A DNA stretch of 64,000 nt from CAYPFY01 sp964410105 (GCA_964410105.1 CAYPFY010000002.1:62001-126000); one strand, 5' to 3'. Shown: positions 42,654-52,029, numbered from the stretch's first letter. Notes: generated from the sequence alone by a model not told the origin. Made by a program: numbers and translations.

Positions 42654-44108
42654 ATGCGCCCGGATATAGTCAACCAGATCAGAACGTGCGAAAAAATCGC
42701 CCTGCGGCTGGAACCGGGTAAGCGCGAGCGCGCCAGGCTCCGGGAAAAAGTAGCAGAATACTCAGAAAAATTCCTTGGGAGGCTACACGACGTCCCGGCG
42801 TACATCACCACGAAGCACAACGGCCACGGCATCGATCGCTCCCCCGTCGGCGAAAAACCCATCGGCATCGAGCCCGCGCTCAGTCTCATTGAAAAAAACC
42901 TCGACACCCCTGGTTTAAACCCGGCATCCGGCGGGCATCTTGGATACATCCCCGGGGGAGGAATATTCCACTCATCGCTGGGCGATTACCTTGCCGACAT
43001 CACCAACAGATATGCCGGGGTATACTTTGCGGGCCCCGGTTCGGTGCGGATGGAGCAGATGATGGTAGACTGGATGGCGGAGATAGCCGGATTCCCCGAA
43101 AAATCGGGGGGCAACCTCACCTCTGGCGGAAGCATCGCCAACCTCATGGGCATCGTTGCTGCGCGGGAGGCCCACAACCTCAGGGCAGGGTTTTTCAAAA
43201 AATCGTCCATCTACCTCACAGAACAGGCCCATCACTCCGTGGATAAGGCCATCCGGATAGCCGGACTCAAAGAATGCCCTGTGAGAAAAGTCCCCGTAGA
43301 TTCTTTTTACAGAATGGATGCCGAAAAACTCGACCGCCTCATCGTCCGGGACAAACGAAGGGGCCTCAATCCGTGGCTCGTCATCTGTGCCGCCGGAACA
43401 ACGGACGTCGGCGCGGTCGACCCGCTCGATGACATCGCCGGAATTGCGAGGCGCCGGAACCTCTGGATGCACACGGACGGCGCCTACGGAGCGTTCTTCA
43501 TCCTGTGCAACGAAGCAAAAAAAATTCTCCGCGGGATGGAAAAATCCGATTCCCTCGTCATGGACCCGCACAAAGGACTCTTCCTCCCCTACGGGACGGG
43601 AGCCGTGCTGCTCCGCGACAGAAAAAAACTGTACGATGCCTTCTGGTACCGGGCAAATTACCTGCAGGATGCCCTGAAAGCCAGCGACGAACTCTCACCC
43701 GCCGATCTCTCCCCGGAACTCACAAAACATTTCAGGGGATTGAGAATGTGGCTGCCTTTGAAACTTGCGGGAGTTGCACCGTTCCGTGCTGCACTCAGGG
43801 AAAAGCTTCTTCTTGCCCGATACTTTCACGAAGAAATACAAAAAATCCCCGGATTCCGGGCAGGAAATACGCCGGATCTCTCCGTAGCGACATTCCGTTA
43901 CGAGCCCCGGAGGGGAGATGCGAACAAATTCAATGAAAAACTGATACAGGAAGTCGTGCGGGATGGAAGAGTATTCCTCTCATCGACGAGGCTGGAGGGG
44001 AAATTCGTCATCAGGGTTGCGGTCCTCTGCTTCCGCACGCACCTTGACACAATAGAGCTGGCCCTCGACATACTGAAAACCAAAGCGCTTGCCCTCGGGA
44101 AAAGCTGA
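42654..44108 (+). CDS. PLP-dependent (group II) amino acid decarboxylase
   Basis: A 484-residue enzyme of the aromatic-L-amino-acid/glutamate decarboxylase family. The PLP-binding pattern is visible: LTSGGSIANLMGIVAAREA, LTEQAHHSVDKAIRIAG (ring-stacking His), WMHTDGAYGAFFIL (Asp to pyridine N) and the Schiff-base lysine in VMDPHKGLFLPYGTG. It would convert an amino acid, probably aromatic, to the amine and CO2. The ATG at 42654 is two codons' width from the TPM stop; the homology begins shortly after. Its linkage to LemA/TPM is unexplained. It ends five bases from the convergent truA stop. Confidence 0.92.
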   Translation: MRPDIVNQIRTCEKIALRLEPGKRERARLREKVAEYSEKFLGRLHDVPAYITTKHNGHGIDRSPVGEKPIGIEPALSLIEKNLDTPGLNPASGGHLGYIPGGGIFHSSLGDYLADITNRYAGVYFAGPGSVRMEQMMVDWMAEIAGFPEKSGGNLTSGGSIANLMGIVAAREAHNLRAGFFKKSSIYLTEQAHHSVDKAIRIAGLKECPVRKVPVDSFYRMDAEKLDRLIVRDKRRGLNPWLVICAAGTTDVGAVDPLDDIAGIARRRNLWMHTDGAYGAFFILCNEAKKILRGMEKSDSLVMDPHKGLFLPYGTGAVLLRDRKKLYDAFWYRANYLQDALKASDELSPADLSPELTKHFRGLRMWLPLKLAGVAPFRAALREKLLLARYFHEEIQKIPGFRAGNTPDLSVATFRYEPRRGDANKFNEKLIQEVVRDGRVFLSSTRLEGKFVIRVAVLCFRTHLDTIELALDILKTKALALGKS

Positions 44109-44113
44109 GCGAA

Positions 44114-44905
44114 TCACCGCTTCGGCCGCGAGGGGCCGACATTGAGCACAGGGTCCAGGGCGCCGAGTCTTGCCTCCCCCGCATAATAAACCCTTTCGAG
44201 AAAGAGCCCTGAGGGAGGAGCTGTATGTTTCGACGGCTCACCGGATTCCTCGGAAAACATTCTCCTCACCTCTTCAGGCGAGATTGCGCCTCTTCCGATT
44301 TCCACAAGAATTCCCACAATCTGGCGGGCCATCTTCCACAGGAAATGCGATCCTACCAGCCTCACGAGAATGAGATCCCCTGCCTCCGCCAGCTCAATCC
44401 CTTCGATCAGCGCTGCGGTTGATTTCTCCTCCTCTGCGGTGAACGATCTGAAATCCTTCATACCCACAAAAATTTTTGCTGCTGATTTCATGGAGGAAAG
44501 TTCCAGAGCATCCCGGATCCACCAGACAAATCTTTTCCCGAGAGCGGTCCTGCGACGCGAAATCTGATAGAGGTAACTGCGGGCGACGGCATCGTGCCGC
44601 GCGTGAAATTTTCCTGACGCCTTCATCACCTCCAGCAGATTTATATCGGACGGAAGCTCGTCATTGATTTTCACGCGGATAATTTCAGGCGCAAGAACCG
44701 TCTCTGCCTGAAGATGGGCAACCTGTTGAAGGGCATGAACCCCGGCGTCGGTCCTCCCCGAACCATAGAACTCCACCTCCGGTGACCCGAATACATTATG
44801 GCAAGCATTCAGAATCTCGCCCTGGACGGTGCGGGCATTCTTCTGAACCTGCCACCCGCTGTAGCGGGTCCCCTCGTACTCGAGAAAAACCTTAAACCTG
44901 GCCAA
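44114..44905 (-). CDS. truA: tRNA pseudouridine(38-40) synthase
   Basis: A 263-residue TruA. The opening FKVFLEYEGTRYSGWQVQKNARTVQGE and the catalytic aspartate in GSGRTDAGVHALQQVAH are diagnostic; later LVGSHFLWKMARQIVGILVEIGRG is also conserved. It isomerises uridines 38-40 in the anticodon arm. The start appears to be TTG at 44905, which immediately follows the TAG of the M28 peptidase gene with a one-base gap and places the first beta strand at the usual position. The last gene of this minus-strand unit. Confidence 0.95.
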   Translation of the reverse strand: MARFKVFLEYEGTRYSGWQVQKNARTVQGEILNACHNVFGSPEVEFYGSGRTDAGVHALQQVAHLQAETVLAPEIIRVKINDELPSDINLLEVMKASGKFHARHDAVARSYLYQISRRRTALGKRFVWWIRDALELSSMKSAAKIFVGMKDFRSFTAEEEKSTAALIEGIELAEAGDLILVRLVGSHFLWKMARQIVGILVEIGRGAISPEEVRRMFSEESGEPSKHTAPPSGLFLERVYYAGEARLGALDPVLNVGPSRPKR

Positions 44906-44906
44906 C

Positions 44907-47144
44907 CTACTTTGCAGGCCGTATCAACCCGGAAGCCTTATCGATCTCCGCTGCGAAGCGCTCGATCACGGGGGCAACGACCTGAATCTGCTCCTCGGCT
45001 TCCTTCCAGTTCCTTTGCTCGATCGCTTCGCGGACGCCGGGGAGAGTCTTCACCCCGTAGCCGGTATAGAATCCGGGGGCATAAATCTGGTGAGTAAACC
45101 AGGGGCGGCGGGGCAAGCCCTCTTGGCGCGTAAGCGCCCTTTCGGCCAGCATCAGCGCCCGATCGAGAGATTCCTGGTGGTCGTAGGAGGGCACTCCGTC
45201 GGGCAGCGCATGAACAAGAGTATCGAACCGGAGCGCGCTCTGTTGCAGCCTGGAAACGGCATTTTGAAGCGGGGCAAAATTCAAAAACGGGACGGGCTCT
45301 TTCGCCTTCGGGACCACAAAAGGCTCCGTTGGATCGGCGTTAAACTCCAGATAACGGTGCGATATCTGTGAATTGACATTCTCCGTCTCCGAGCGCATAT
45401 CATCCACCAGCTTCGAGAGCTCCTTGACATATTTCGAAAAAGTCTCCGCTGAGCTCGTAAATTCAAACGGAAGGACATCCGCATTGAGGAGCCTCAGCAC
45501 CAGTCTCCCGGTTGTCTTCGCCTGGGTCACCTCATAGGCGAAGGATGGGTCGCCGAACCGCACAAAATGGCTGAAGGAGTCATAAATAGAATGATAGGAC
45601 CCTCCTCCGTTCTCCCCGCCGTAGCCGATATTGCATGCCGAAATACCGAGATGCTGCAGGAAGGGAGTATAATCCGAGCCTGAGCCGAGCGCGCTAATCC
45701 TGAGATCGCGCCGGTCGCGCGCCTCCTTCTGATCTTCGGGAGAGCCGGTCACCATCCGGCGGGCACGGGCCCTTTCTGAGACGGAAATATTTTTCTCAGG
45801 ATCGAGCACATCCTGGGCGGCCTGATTAATAAATTTTTCCAGCGAATGCGAACCCCCGGCGGAGAAAAATCCCCGTCCGTTCGAGTCTGAATTAATATAA
45901 ACGGCGGCCTTTGTCTTCAGCTCGTCGGCATGAGTCTCGGACCACTCGGTGGAGCCCAGAAGGCCCGGTTCTTCCCCGTCCCAGGCTGCGTACACAATCG
46001 TCCGTTTCGGTTTCCAGCCCATCCTGGCCAGCCGTGAAATCCCGCGCGCCTCCTCCATCATAGCCACCTGGCCACTCAGCGGATCTTCGGCGCCGTTCAC
46101 CCAGCCGTCGTGGTGATTTCCTCGGAGAATCCATTCATTAGGCCGTTCGCTCCCCGTCATCCGTGCGATCACATCATAAATCGGCTTGATATCCCAGTTA
46201 AACGACACCTTCAAATGAACCCTCGCGGGGCCCGGGCCGAGGTGATACGTAATAGGAAGTGCGCCGCGCCAATCATCGGGCGCGACTGAGCCATTCAATG
46301 CTTTGAGGAGCGGAAGCGCGTCGCTGTAGGAAATAGGAAGCACGGGAATCTTCGTCAGCGTCTTCGCATCCTTAATCGGAAGGCGTTTTGCATCCTTTGT
46401 CGCTCCGACGAACGGAGTCAGAGGATCGCCGGAATAGAGCGGCATATCCGCCACCGAGCCACGCTGAGCCCCTTCGTCGCTGCGGTACGCCCCCTTGGGG
46501 TACACATCCCCTTGAAAAAACCCGTCATCCCGGGGATCGGAGTAAATAATACACCCCAGAGCCCCATGTTCCGCGGCCACCTTCGGCTTAATCCCGCGCC
46601 ACGACCCTCCGTAGCGGGCAATCACAATCTTTCCCTTCACATCAATGCCATGCAGAGCCAGTTCCTCATAATCCTTCGGAACCCCGTAATTGACATAAAC
46701 CAATTCCCCTGTCACATCCCCGTCGATCGAATAGGCATTGTAGGTCGGCAACTGTTCTGCCGTCTGGTCCGATGTTGAATCGTCCGCCAGCGCCGGCTCG
46801 GCAAGCTTCGCGGTATAGGACGTTGGAGCGACCATCTCGAGAAGCCGGTATTTTGGCGTAGGAAAGAGAACATAAAACTCTTCGATCTTCGTATCGAACC
46901 CCCACGACATAAACTGAGACGCGATAAACTCCGCGTTCTCCTTATCGTAGGGTGATCCCACATGGTGGGGATGCGCGGAAAGTCTCTTAAGCCGTTCCCT
47001 CATATCCCCGGCGCGAAGGTACCCGTCGTACGATTTTTCGATATTTCGTTCCTCCTCCGTATGCTGGCGGGTAAAACCCATAAGGTTATCTTCCCCTCCA
47101 ACGCGAGAACCGGCAAGAAAAATCATCAGCACGTAACCGACCAT
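44907..47144 (-). CDS. M28 metallopeptidase, glutamate carboxypeptidase II-like
   Basis: A 745-residue protein with the three-domain layout of PSMA/transferrin-receptor-like peptidases. A short hydrophobic N-terminus (MVGYVLMIFLAGS) is followed by a PA domain (about 110-300, GVPKDYEELALHGIDVKGKIVIARYGG), a zinc catalytic core with ligands in LRGNHHDGWVNGAEDPLSG, WDGEEPGLLGS and YHSIYDSFSHF, and a C-terminal helical dimerisation domain. Both zinc ions can be bound. It probably trims C-terminal acidic or other residues from peptides outside the inner membrane. One base separates its stop from truA. Confidence 0.9.
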   Translation of the reverse strand: MVGYVLMIFLAGSRVGGEDNLMGFTRQHTEEERNIEKSYDGYLRAGDMRERLKRLSAHPHHVGSPYDKENAEFIASQFMSWGFDTKIEEFYVLFPTPKYRLLEMVAPTSYTAKLAEPALADDSTSDQTAEQLPTYNAYSIDGDVTGELVYVNYGVPKDYEELALHGIDVKGKIVIARYGGSWRGIKPKVAAEHGALGCIIYSDPRDDGFFQGDVYPKGAYRSDEGAQRGSVADMPLYSGDPLTPFVGATKDAKRLPIKDAKTLTKIPVLPISYSDALPLLKALNGSVAPDDWRGALPITYHLGPGPARVHLKVSFNWDIKPIYDVIARMTGSERPNEWILRGNHHDGWVNGAEDPLSGQVAMMEEARGISRLARMGWKPKRTIVYAAWDGEEPGLLGSTEWSETHADELKTKAAVYINSDSNGRGFFSAGGSHSLEKFINQAAQDVLDPEKNISVSERARARRMVTGSPEDQKEARDRRDLRISALGSGSDYTPFLQHLGISACNIGYGGENGGGSYHSIYDSFSHFVRFGDPSFAYEVTQAKTTGRLVLRLLNADVLPFEFTSSAETFSKYVKELSKLVDDMRSETENVNSQISHRYLEFNADPTEPFVVPKAKEPVPFLNFAPLQNAVSRLQQSALRFDTLVHALPDGVPSYDHQESLDRALMLAERALTRQEGLPRRPWFTHQIYAPGFYTGYGVKTLPGVREAIEQRNWKEAEEQIQVVAPVIERFAAEIDKASGLIRPAK

Positions 47145-47213
47145 AGATGACCCTTAGAAAAAAGTGTTAGAAAAACTGTAAACTGTCGGAGAAGACGGGG
47201 CTACGGACATGAA

Positions 47214-47510
47214 TCACCGTTCCACAACCTGAACCCGAAACGTCTCCAGCATTGCCGGAATTTCATCGTTCAGCACCGGAGTCTTCTTCTCCACGACCAC
47301 GGTAATGCAGGAATCTGAGCCGCAGTCTCCTGCAAAGACATCCTTCACGCCGGGAATCGAAAGTAAATGCCGGCGATTCTCCCTCACCGTTTCGCTCGCA
47401 GTTTTGCCCGTGATACTGTCAACGCGATGAGACCTATTCTGACCTCCGCAGCCCGAAACAAGCATGGCGAGGCAGAGCGGGGCCGAGAGGGAGACCTTCG
47501 GGAACCTCAC
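47214..47510 (-). CDS. Small putative lipoprotein
   Basis: A 98-residue exported protein of unknown function. The N-terminus is a lipoprotein signal ending in the lipobox LVSGC (Cys21 or near). The mature part has HLLSIPGVKDVFAGDCGSDSCITVVVEKKTP, with two cysteines and a beta-alpha-beta-like pattern reminiscent of small ferredoxin-like or metal-associated folds, but no clear family. It follows the RsbRD-N-like gene by nine bases. Confidence 0.65.
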   Translation of the reverse strand: MRFPKVSLSAPLCLAMLVSGCGGQNRSHRVDSITGKTASETVRENRRHLLSIPGVKDVFAGDCGSDSCITVVVEKKTPVLNDEIPAMLETFRVQVVER

Positions 47511-47519
47511 GGCGCGCTG

Positions 47520-47966
47520 TCAGGAAACACCGGTGAAGAGCGACCGAAGATTCAGGGAGGGCACAGTCGTCTTACAGGTCACCGAGACATACGTCCGGGC
47601 AAGAGAATCCTTCCCGGCTCCGATGGCGGTACTTACGAGCCCGAGGGCTTCGCCGAGATTTTCGGGTGAAACCTCCTTCACCAGCATATACCACATCGAC
47701 TCCTCCAGAACGTTAAAGGCCGTCTGCGTTTCGCAGAAATCAAAATTGGGGGAACCTTCGCGTCCGAGCAGCTCGGCGTGAGCGATCATCGGCCCCAGAT
47801 TTCTCTCCTTCACGGCCCGGGCGGTAAGCACACAGAGAGCTTTAAGGCGCTGGTGCACATGCGCATCGGAAGCCTTTGGAGATTTTCTTGACGAACGCCC
47901 GAGAGCATTGAAGGCGGAGCTGACGATCTCATCGGAGCGGTCATGGAGCAACTGATAGAGGTTCAT
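47520..47966 (-). CDS. RsbRD N-terminal-like all-helical protein
   Basis: A 148-residue cytoplasmic protein, predicted all-helical. The pattern LLHDRSDEIVSSAFNALGRS at the start and HAELLGREGSPNFDFCETQTAFNVLEESMWYML in the middle resembles the globin-like N-terminal sensor domain of RsbR co-antagonists (RsbRD_N) and related kinase N-termini. No STAS or kinase domain follows, so it stands alone. The role could be a sensory partner in a stress-signalling pathway, but this is inference. The ATG at 47966 was chosen because homology begins there. Confidence 0.6.
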   Translation of the reverse strand: MNLYQLLHDRSDEIVSSAFNALGRSSRKSPKASDAHVHQRLKALCVLTARAVKERNLGPMIAHAELLGREGSPNFDFCETQTAFNVLEESMWYMLVKEVSPENLGEALGLVSTAIGAGKDSLARTYVSVTCKTTVPSLNLRSLFTGVS

Positions 47967-48018
47967 CGTACAATCCTCCGTCAAACTCACCCAATATACG
48001 CCGGATTCCCCGATAAAA

Positions 48019-48906
48019 TCAACCGCGGGCGAGCCACACCCCGACAATCGTAACCCCTGCGCCCACCATCTGAATCAGCATCAATTCCTCATTGATAGTA
48101 AAATACGAAATCAGGAGCGCAAGCACGGGCACGAGATTATTGAAATTCGCCGTCCTTCCCGGGCCGAGCCGCTTCACGCCGCGGGACCAGATCGCATTCC
48201 CGATCCCTATCGACACTGCGCCGGAGAGAACGGCAGCGAAGTATGCAGATGGTGGAGCGGAGCCCCAGTTGAATCTTACGGCGGGGGGAATGGCGATCAG
48301 AGCGAGCCCCGCGGCGCCGGTAGCGAGCATAACCAGCGCCAGTTGAACCGGCGAATACCGGAAAAGCAGGGGCTTTTGAAGATTCGTATTCAGAGCCCAG
48401 AGCACAGCTGCACAGAGAATGATGATATCACCGATCAGCTCATACCCCCCGAGCGAGAGTTTTTTTGAACTTCCGGCGATAATCAGAAAAACGCCCACAA
48501 GGGAAAGCGACATACCCGTCAAGACTGCGGGCCGGATTTTCTCCCCGTGCATCCGTGAATTAATGAAAACAGTCCAGAGAGGCGAAGTCGAAAGCAGAAC
48601 GGCCGAATTCCCGGCGGTGGTCAGACTGAGACCGATTATGAAGGCCACCTGATAAATCACATTCCCGACGACTCCTGCCCGCAGGATCATTGGCCAATCC
48701 TTCCGGTCAACCGGGCGCCACTCCGATCGGAGCAGAAACAGCGCAAAAACGGTAAGAGATGCAACGATAAACCGTATCGCATTGAAAACGAAGGGATTCA
48801 TCTGGGTAAGGGCATACTTCGCCAGGGGGTAATTGGCGGCCCAGGTAACAGCGACGAAGAGCAGAAGAAGTTCGGCTGCTCTCTCCTGGGAAAAATTCCG
48901 GCCCAT
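48019..48906 (-). CDS. EamA/DMT-family transporter
   Basis: A 295-residue polytopic protein with ten predicted helices in two repeats, each an EamA domain: LLLLFVAVTWAANYPLAKYAL opens the first and IIILCAAVLWALNTNLQKPLL the second. The ending ELMLIQMVGAGVTIVGVWLARG is typical of drug/metabolite transporters of the RhaT/YdcZ group. The substrate is unknown; many members export amino acids or metabolites. Its ATG directly follows the stop of the DUF3943-like gene (TAGATG). Confidence 0.92.
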   Translation of the reverse strand: MGRNFSQERAAELLLLFVAVTWAANYPLAKYALTQMNPFVFNAIRFIVASLTVFALFLLRSEWRPVDRKDWPMILRAGVVGNVIYQVAFIIGLSLTTAGNSAVLLSTSPLWTVFINSRMHGEKIRPAVLTGMSLSLVGVFLIIAGSSKKLSLGGYELIGDIIILCAAVLWALNTNLQKPLLFRYSPVQLALVMLATGAAGLALIAIPPAVRFNWGSAPPSAYFAAVLSGAVSIGIGNAIWSRGVKRLGPGRTANFNNLVPVLALLISYFTINEELMLIQMVGAGVTIVGVWLARG

Positions 48907-49986
48907 CTATTCTGACACCCCTGCGGCGAGGCCGAACGGGAAATAGGACAGATTTATCCCGGCGACGAACTTACCCTCGTGTCCCCAGGCGGCGAAAAGC
49001 CCTGGGGAGACCCCGAAAAGCGTCAGCGGGCCGGGATAGAGATTCGCGTGGACCGAATAATCACTGATCCCGGAAACCAGGAGTGAAGCGAGAAGCGAAT
49101 TATCCTTATCGCAGAAGACCCCCGTATTCCACGTAAGCTCGGCAGTCTGTTTCCGCGCCACGGAGGGATCTCCCTCCTCGACAAGCTGTTTGGCCCGGAG
49201 CCCCGCCCCGCCCGAAAAATTCAACCCCCCGTCGGTATGCACTGAAAGACCGACCAATCCCGTCAGCCCCCAGTAATAGAAAAAGCTCACCCTCTCCGCA
49301 AAGGGAAGTTTATACTTCAGCGAATAATTGACGCCATGATTCTCGATCGTCTTCGTGAACGGATTGTAATCGGGCTGAGTGGGCCATTCGGCCATATTCA
49401 GGGTTTTGGAAAAAAACTCCGGGACACCATTCAGGCTGAAAAGGACGACGCTCAGAGGATCGAACACAAGAAGATCGGCCACCGGATCAACGGTGATCCC
49501 CTGATAACTGCCGTTCTCGACGGTTTCATTCAGAAGATGATAAACGACATACGTCGCAGCGCCGAAAATCCTCGGATGCTCCACCCCATGGAACCGGTAC
49601 CACTCGCACATAATGACATAATCCATCCCGCCGCCGATCAGGTGGTTTTGATAATTAGGCCAGTACTGCGCGTTCTTCCGATTCAGACTCCCGGGGATCA
49701 GCTCGTTATTGATAAAATCCTTCCAGCCGTATCTCTTGATAGAATAAAAAGGATGAACAAACGAATTGTCCACCACATTACGGAAAGCGCTTGCGTAGGG
49801 AATATCAAAAATCTTCCGAGAGCGGTCGGGATACTGCAGGATACCGAAACCCCCGTTCACAATAAATGCGAGCGGGTTTATCACCGCCTCGGATCCGAAA
49901 TCCCGCCCGTGGTAGAAATAATACGGTTCCTCCTGTGCAGTACAGAGGGAGCAGAAGAGAAAAAAAACGCCGAGATACCTTGTCAA
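48907..49986 (-). CDS. DUF3943-like outer-membrane protein
   Basis: A 359-residue exported protein. Signal peptide MTRYLGVFFLFCSLCTA-QEEPYY. The central part (NYQNHLIGGGMDYVIMCEWYRFHG and the following GAATYVVYHLLNETVENG) fits DUF3943, a family found near outer-membrane proteins in Bacteroidota; the second half has alternating strands and could be a barrel. The family call is from memory of its pattern and is tentative. It opens the unit that continues with EamA, the RsbRD-N-like protein and the small lipoprotein. Confidence 0.65.
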   Translation of the reverse strand: MTRYLGVFFLFCSLCTAQEEPYYFYHGRDFGSEAVINPLAFIVNGGFGILQYPDRSRKIFDIPYASAFRNVVDNSFVHPFYSIKRYGWKDFINNELIPGSLNRKNAQYWPNYQNHLIGGGMDYVIMCEWYRFHGVEHPRIFGAATYVVYHLLNETVENGSYQGITVDPVADLLVFDPLSVVLFSLNGVPEFFSKTLNMAEWPTQPDYNPFTKTIENHGVNYSLKYKLPFAERVSFFYYWGLTGLVGLSVHTDGGLNFSGGAGLRAKQLVEEGDPSVARKQTAELTWNTGVFCDKDNSLLASLLVSGISDYSVHANLYPGPLTLFGVSPGLFAAWGHEGKFVAGINLSYFPFGLAAGVSE

Positions 49987-50102
49987 CTTTTCGTGCGAAA
50001 TAAAAATCCAATGTATTTAAACTTGGAGTGAAATCCAATCCTCGGTGTGACGGCGGGGGGGTGATATCCGTTAAGGGGGCTGAGGCTTTATGGAAAACCC
50101 AG

Positions 50103-50131
50103 GTCGGGCCATCCTCCCGCGGTGGCCCGAC
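50103..50131 (-). terminator. Hairpin terminator after the lipoprotein gene
   Basis: GTCGGGCCA and TGGCCCGAC form a perfect nine-base-pair stem with an 11-base loop. On the minus strand it starts 15 bases past the stop at 50146 and is followed by CTGGGTTTTCC, a short T-run. The plus strand has AGAAAAACC after it, so termination on minus is more likely. The remaining gap to 49987 shows nothing else. Confidence 0.65.
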
Positions 50132-50145
50132 TCTGACAGAAAAAC

Positions 50146-50628
50146 CTAATTACACGTTCCGCGCAATGACACAGTCTTATTATTCGTCCCCCCGGCGTTA
50201 AGCGTCAGCGAGCAGAACGTATAAACCTTCATCCCTGATTGAGAGGCAACATGCACGGACCCTGATGTACCGTGCCACGCAGTGGAGGGATCATAATACT
50301 CGACATACACCTTCCCCGTCGTCACTGAAGGCACATCGGGCACGACCGTATACGTCCCGGTATCGGGCGAACTTGTGGTCGAAAAGGCCAGCGCCACTCC
50401 CGTCGGCGCTGCGCTCGTATCCACCAGAAACTCCGCGTAATACGTCCCCGTCGTATGACAATTAGGCTTCTGAATCGGCTTATTCGTCCCGTCCACCACA
50501 ACAAGTTCGGTCGTAAAGTTACATGAGCCGGTGCCGGTATTACTTGGCGGCGGTTGGGTCGGTTCATCGTCCTTCTTGCACCCGACGCACAGAAGAGCGG
50601 CAAACGTTAAAATCAGGAAAGGTTTCAT
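50146..50628 (-). CDS. Putative lipoprotein, unknown function
   Basis: A 160-residue exported protein. Signal peptide MKPFLILTFAALLCVGC with the lipobox LCVGC, then a charged linker KKDDEPTQPPPSNTG and a Thr/Ser/Val-rich body with four or more cysteines (GSCNFTTEL, PNCHTTGTYY, YTFCSLTL, LRGTCN at the end). The body looks like a beta sandwich, and the cysteines may form disulfides. No family is recognised. A strong terminator follows. Confidence 0.75.
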   Translation of the reverse strand: MKPFLILTFAALLCVGCKKDDEPTQPPPSNTGTGSCNFTTELVVVDGTNKPIQKPNCHTTGTYYAEFLVDTSAAPTGVALAFSTTSSPDTGTYTVVPDVPSVTTGKVYVEYYDPSTAWHGTSGSVHVASQSGMKVYTFCSLTLNAGGTNNKTVSLRGTCN

Positions 50629-50685
50629 AAAGATTCTCCTTGAGACATATGATGGATTGAGCAGTGAGACAGAAAGATTCGAAAA

Positions 50686-50883
50686 TCACTGATCGCTGCG
50701 CAGCGAAAAATTCAGGGCCGAGGCCTTGGCCAGCACAAAACTGACCGGCACCTTTTGGGAAATCTGGAGCGCCGTCTTCGTATCTGTGGCGGTCATAATG
50801 TTATACCCCTCGCGGGTGAGGATCTCCCTGAGCTTGCGGAGCTCGAGAGTATCGTCATCGATGATCAGTATATGGCGCTCCAT
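50686..50883 (-). pseudogene. Truncated receiver-domain protein lacking the phosphoacceptor
   Basis: A 65-residue frame beginning ERHILIIDDDTLELRKLREILTREGYNIMTATDTKTAL, a clear receiver N-terminus with the acidic DDD pocket. Strand three then reads VSFVLAKASAL where the aspartate of a working receiver (VLLD) should be, and a stop follows soon after. Half the domain, including the Thr/Ser and Lys sites, is absent. It is either a decayed regulator gene or a deliberately short pseudo-receiver. It stands alone between the lipoprotein and the aldo/keto reductase. Confidence 0.6.
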
Positions 50884-51081
50884 GCGAATCTGTGAGAGCA
50901 AAACCTGTGCCGCCGGACGCGTGCAGCCCCCCGGAGAAATCAATCGGAATCGGACACCCAGCGGAGCCTGCAAATCACTGTCGCCGTCATGCGACGGATA
51001 GTCACAAAAAGTTGTAGGCACACTGCGACAACACCTTGAATTTTCCCCGCGGAAGTGGTAGATTCCCCCTAAAAAAGGACA

Positions 51082-52029
51082 ATGCAACTCCAGCGCATCC
51101 CGCATACGGACCTGAGCGTCTCGAGAATCGCCTATGGTTGCATGACCATCGGGGGCAAGGGCCCGGGGCCCATCACAGCGGAGATCAGAAAGAAGGCAGA
51201 AAAAGCCGTCATGACCGCATTCGAATCTGGCATAACACTATTCGACCATGCGGACATCTACGCCTACGGAGAATCGGAAGAACTTTTTGGTGAGATTCTG
51301 GCGAAAAACACGGGCATGCGGGACAGAATCGTCATTCAAACCAAATGCGGCATCCGAAGAAAAGACGATCCCAAGGGTGCTCCGGGGCGATATGACTTCA
51401 GCGCCAGGCACATCATCAACGCCGTCGAAGGTTCTCTGAAGAGACTCTGCACAGACTATGTTGACATCCTCCTCCTCCACAGGCCCGATCCGTTAGGAGA
51501 TCCGGAGGAGGTGGCAAGGGCACTCGACGAACTCCATCGCGGCGGTAAAGTAAGGTACTTTGGCGTCAGCAACCACACCCCGGGGCAGATTGAGCTCTTG
51601 CAGAAATGCTTTGATGAAACCATCGTCCTCAACCAGCTCGAGCTCAATCTGATTCATACCCAGCTTGTCAACGAAGGGATTGAGGCAAACAGGGAGGTCA
51701 GACCGGAGGGAATTCTGGATTACTGCCGGCTCCACACAATCATGATACAGGCATGGGCCCCCCTTGCCGGGGGGAAACTATCCGGCCCGGCCAAAGGACC
51801 CTACGGGAAAGCGGTCAAGGCAGTCTCAGAACTTTCGAAGGAAAAATCCACAAGCAAGGAAGCGGTACTCCTCGCGTGGATCATGAGGCACCCGGCAAGA
51901 ATACAGCCCGTCATTGGATCGACTGATCCGGGGCGGATCAAGGCCAGTTGCTTAGCGGACGGCATCACACTGACGCGGGAGGAGTGGTACAGACTATTTA
52001 CGGCGGCAAGAGGAGAGGCGGTACCCTAG
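51082..52029 (+). CDS. Aldo/keto reductase
   Basis: A 315-residue NAD(P)H-dependent oxidoreductase. The family marks are LSVSRIAYGCMTIGG, the tetrad Asp and Tyr in FDHADIYAYGESEELFG, the Lys in VIQTKCGIR and the His in ILLLHRPDPL; HGGKVRYFGVSNH and PVIGSTDPGRIKA also fit. It resembles the YdhF-type subgroup. It reduces a carbonyl to an alcohol; the substrate is unknown. An AAAAAAGGA precedes the ATG at 51082. The last four bases overlap the end of the convergent sigma54-activator gene. Confidence 0.93.
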   Translation: MQLQRIPHTDLSVSRIAYGCMTIGGKGPGPITAEIRKKAEKAVMTAFESGITLFDHADIYAYGESEELFGEILAKNTGMRDRIVIQTKCGIRRKDDPKGAPGRYDFSARHIINAVEGSLKRLCTDYVDILLLHRPDPLGDPEEVARALDELHRGGKVRYFGVSNHTPGQIELLQKCFDETIVLNQLELNLIHTQLVNEGIEANREVRPEGILDYCRLHTIMIQAWAPLAGGKLSGPAKGPYGKAVKAVSELSKEKSTSKEAVLLAWIMRHPARIQPVIGSTDPGRIKASCLADGITLTREEWYRLFTAARGEAVP

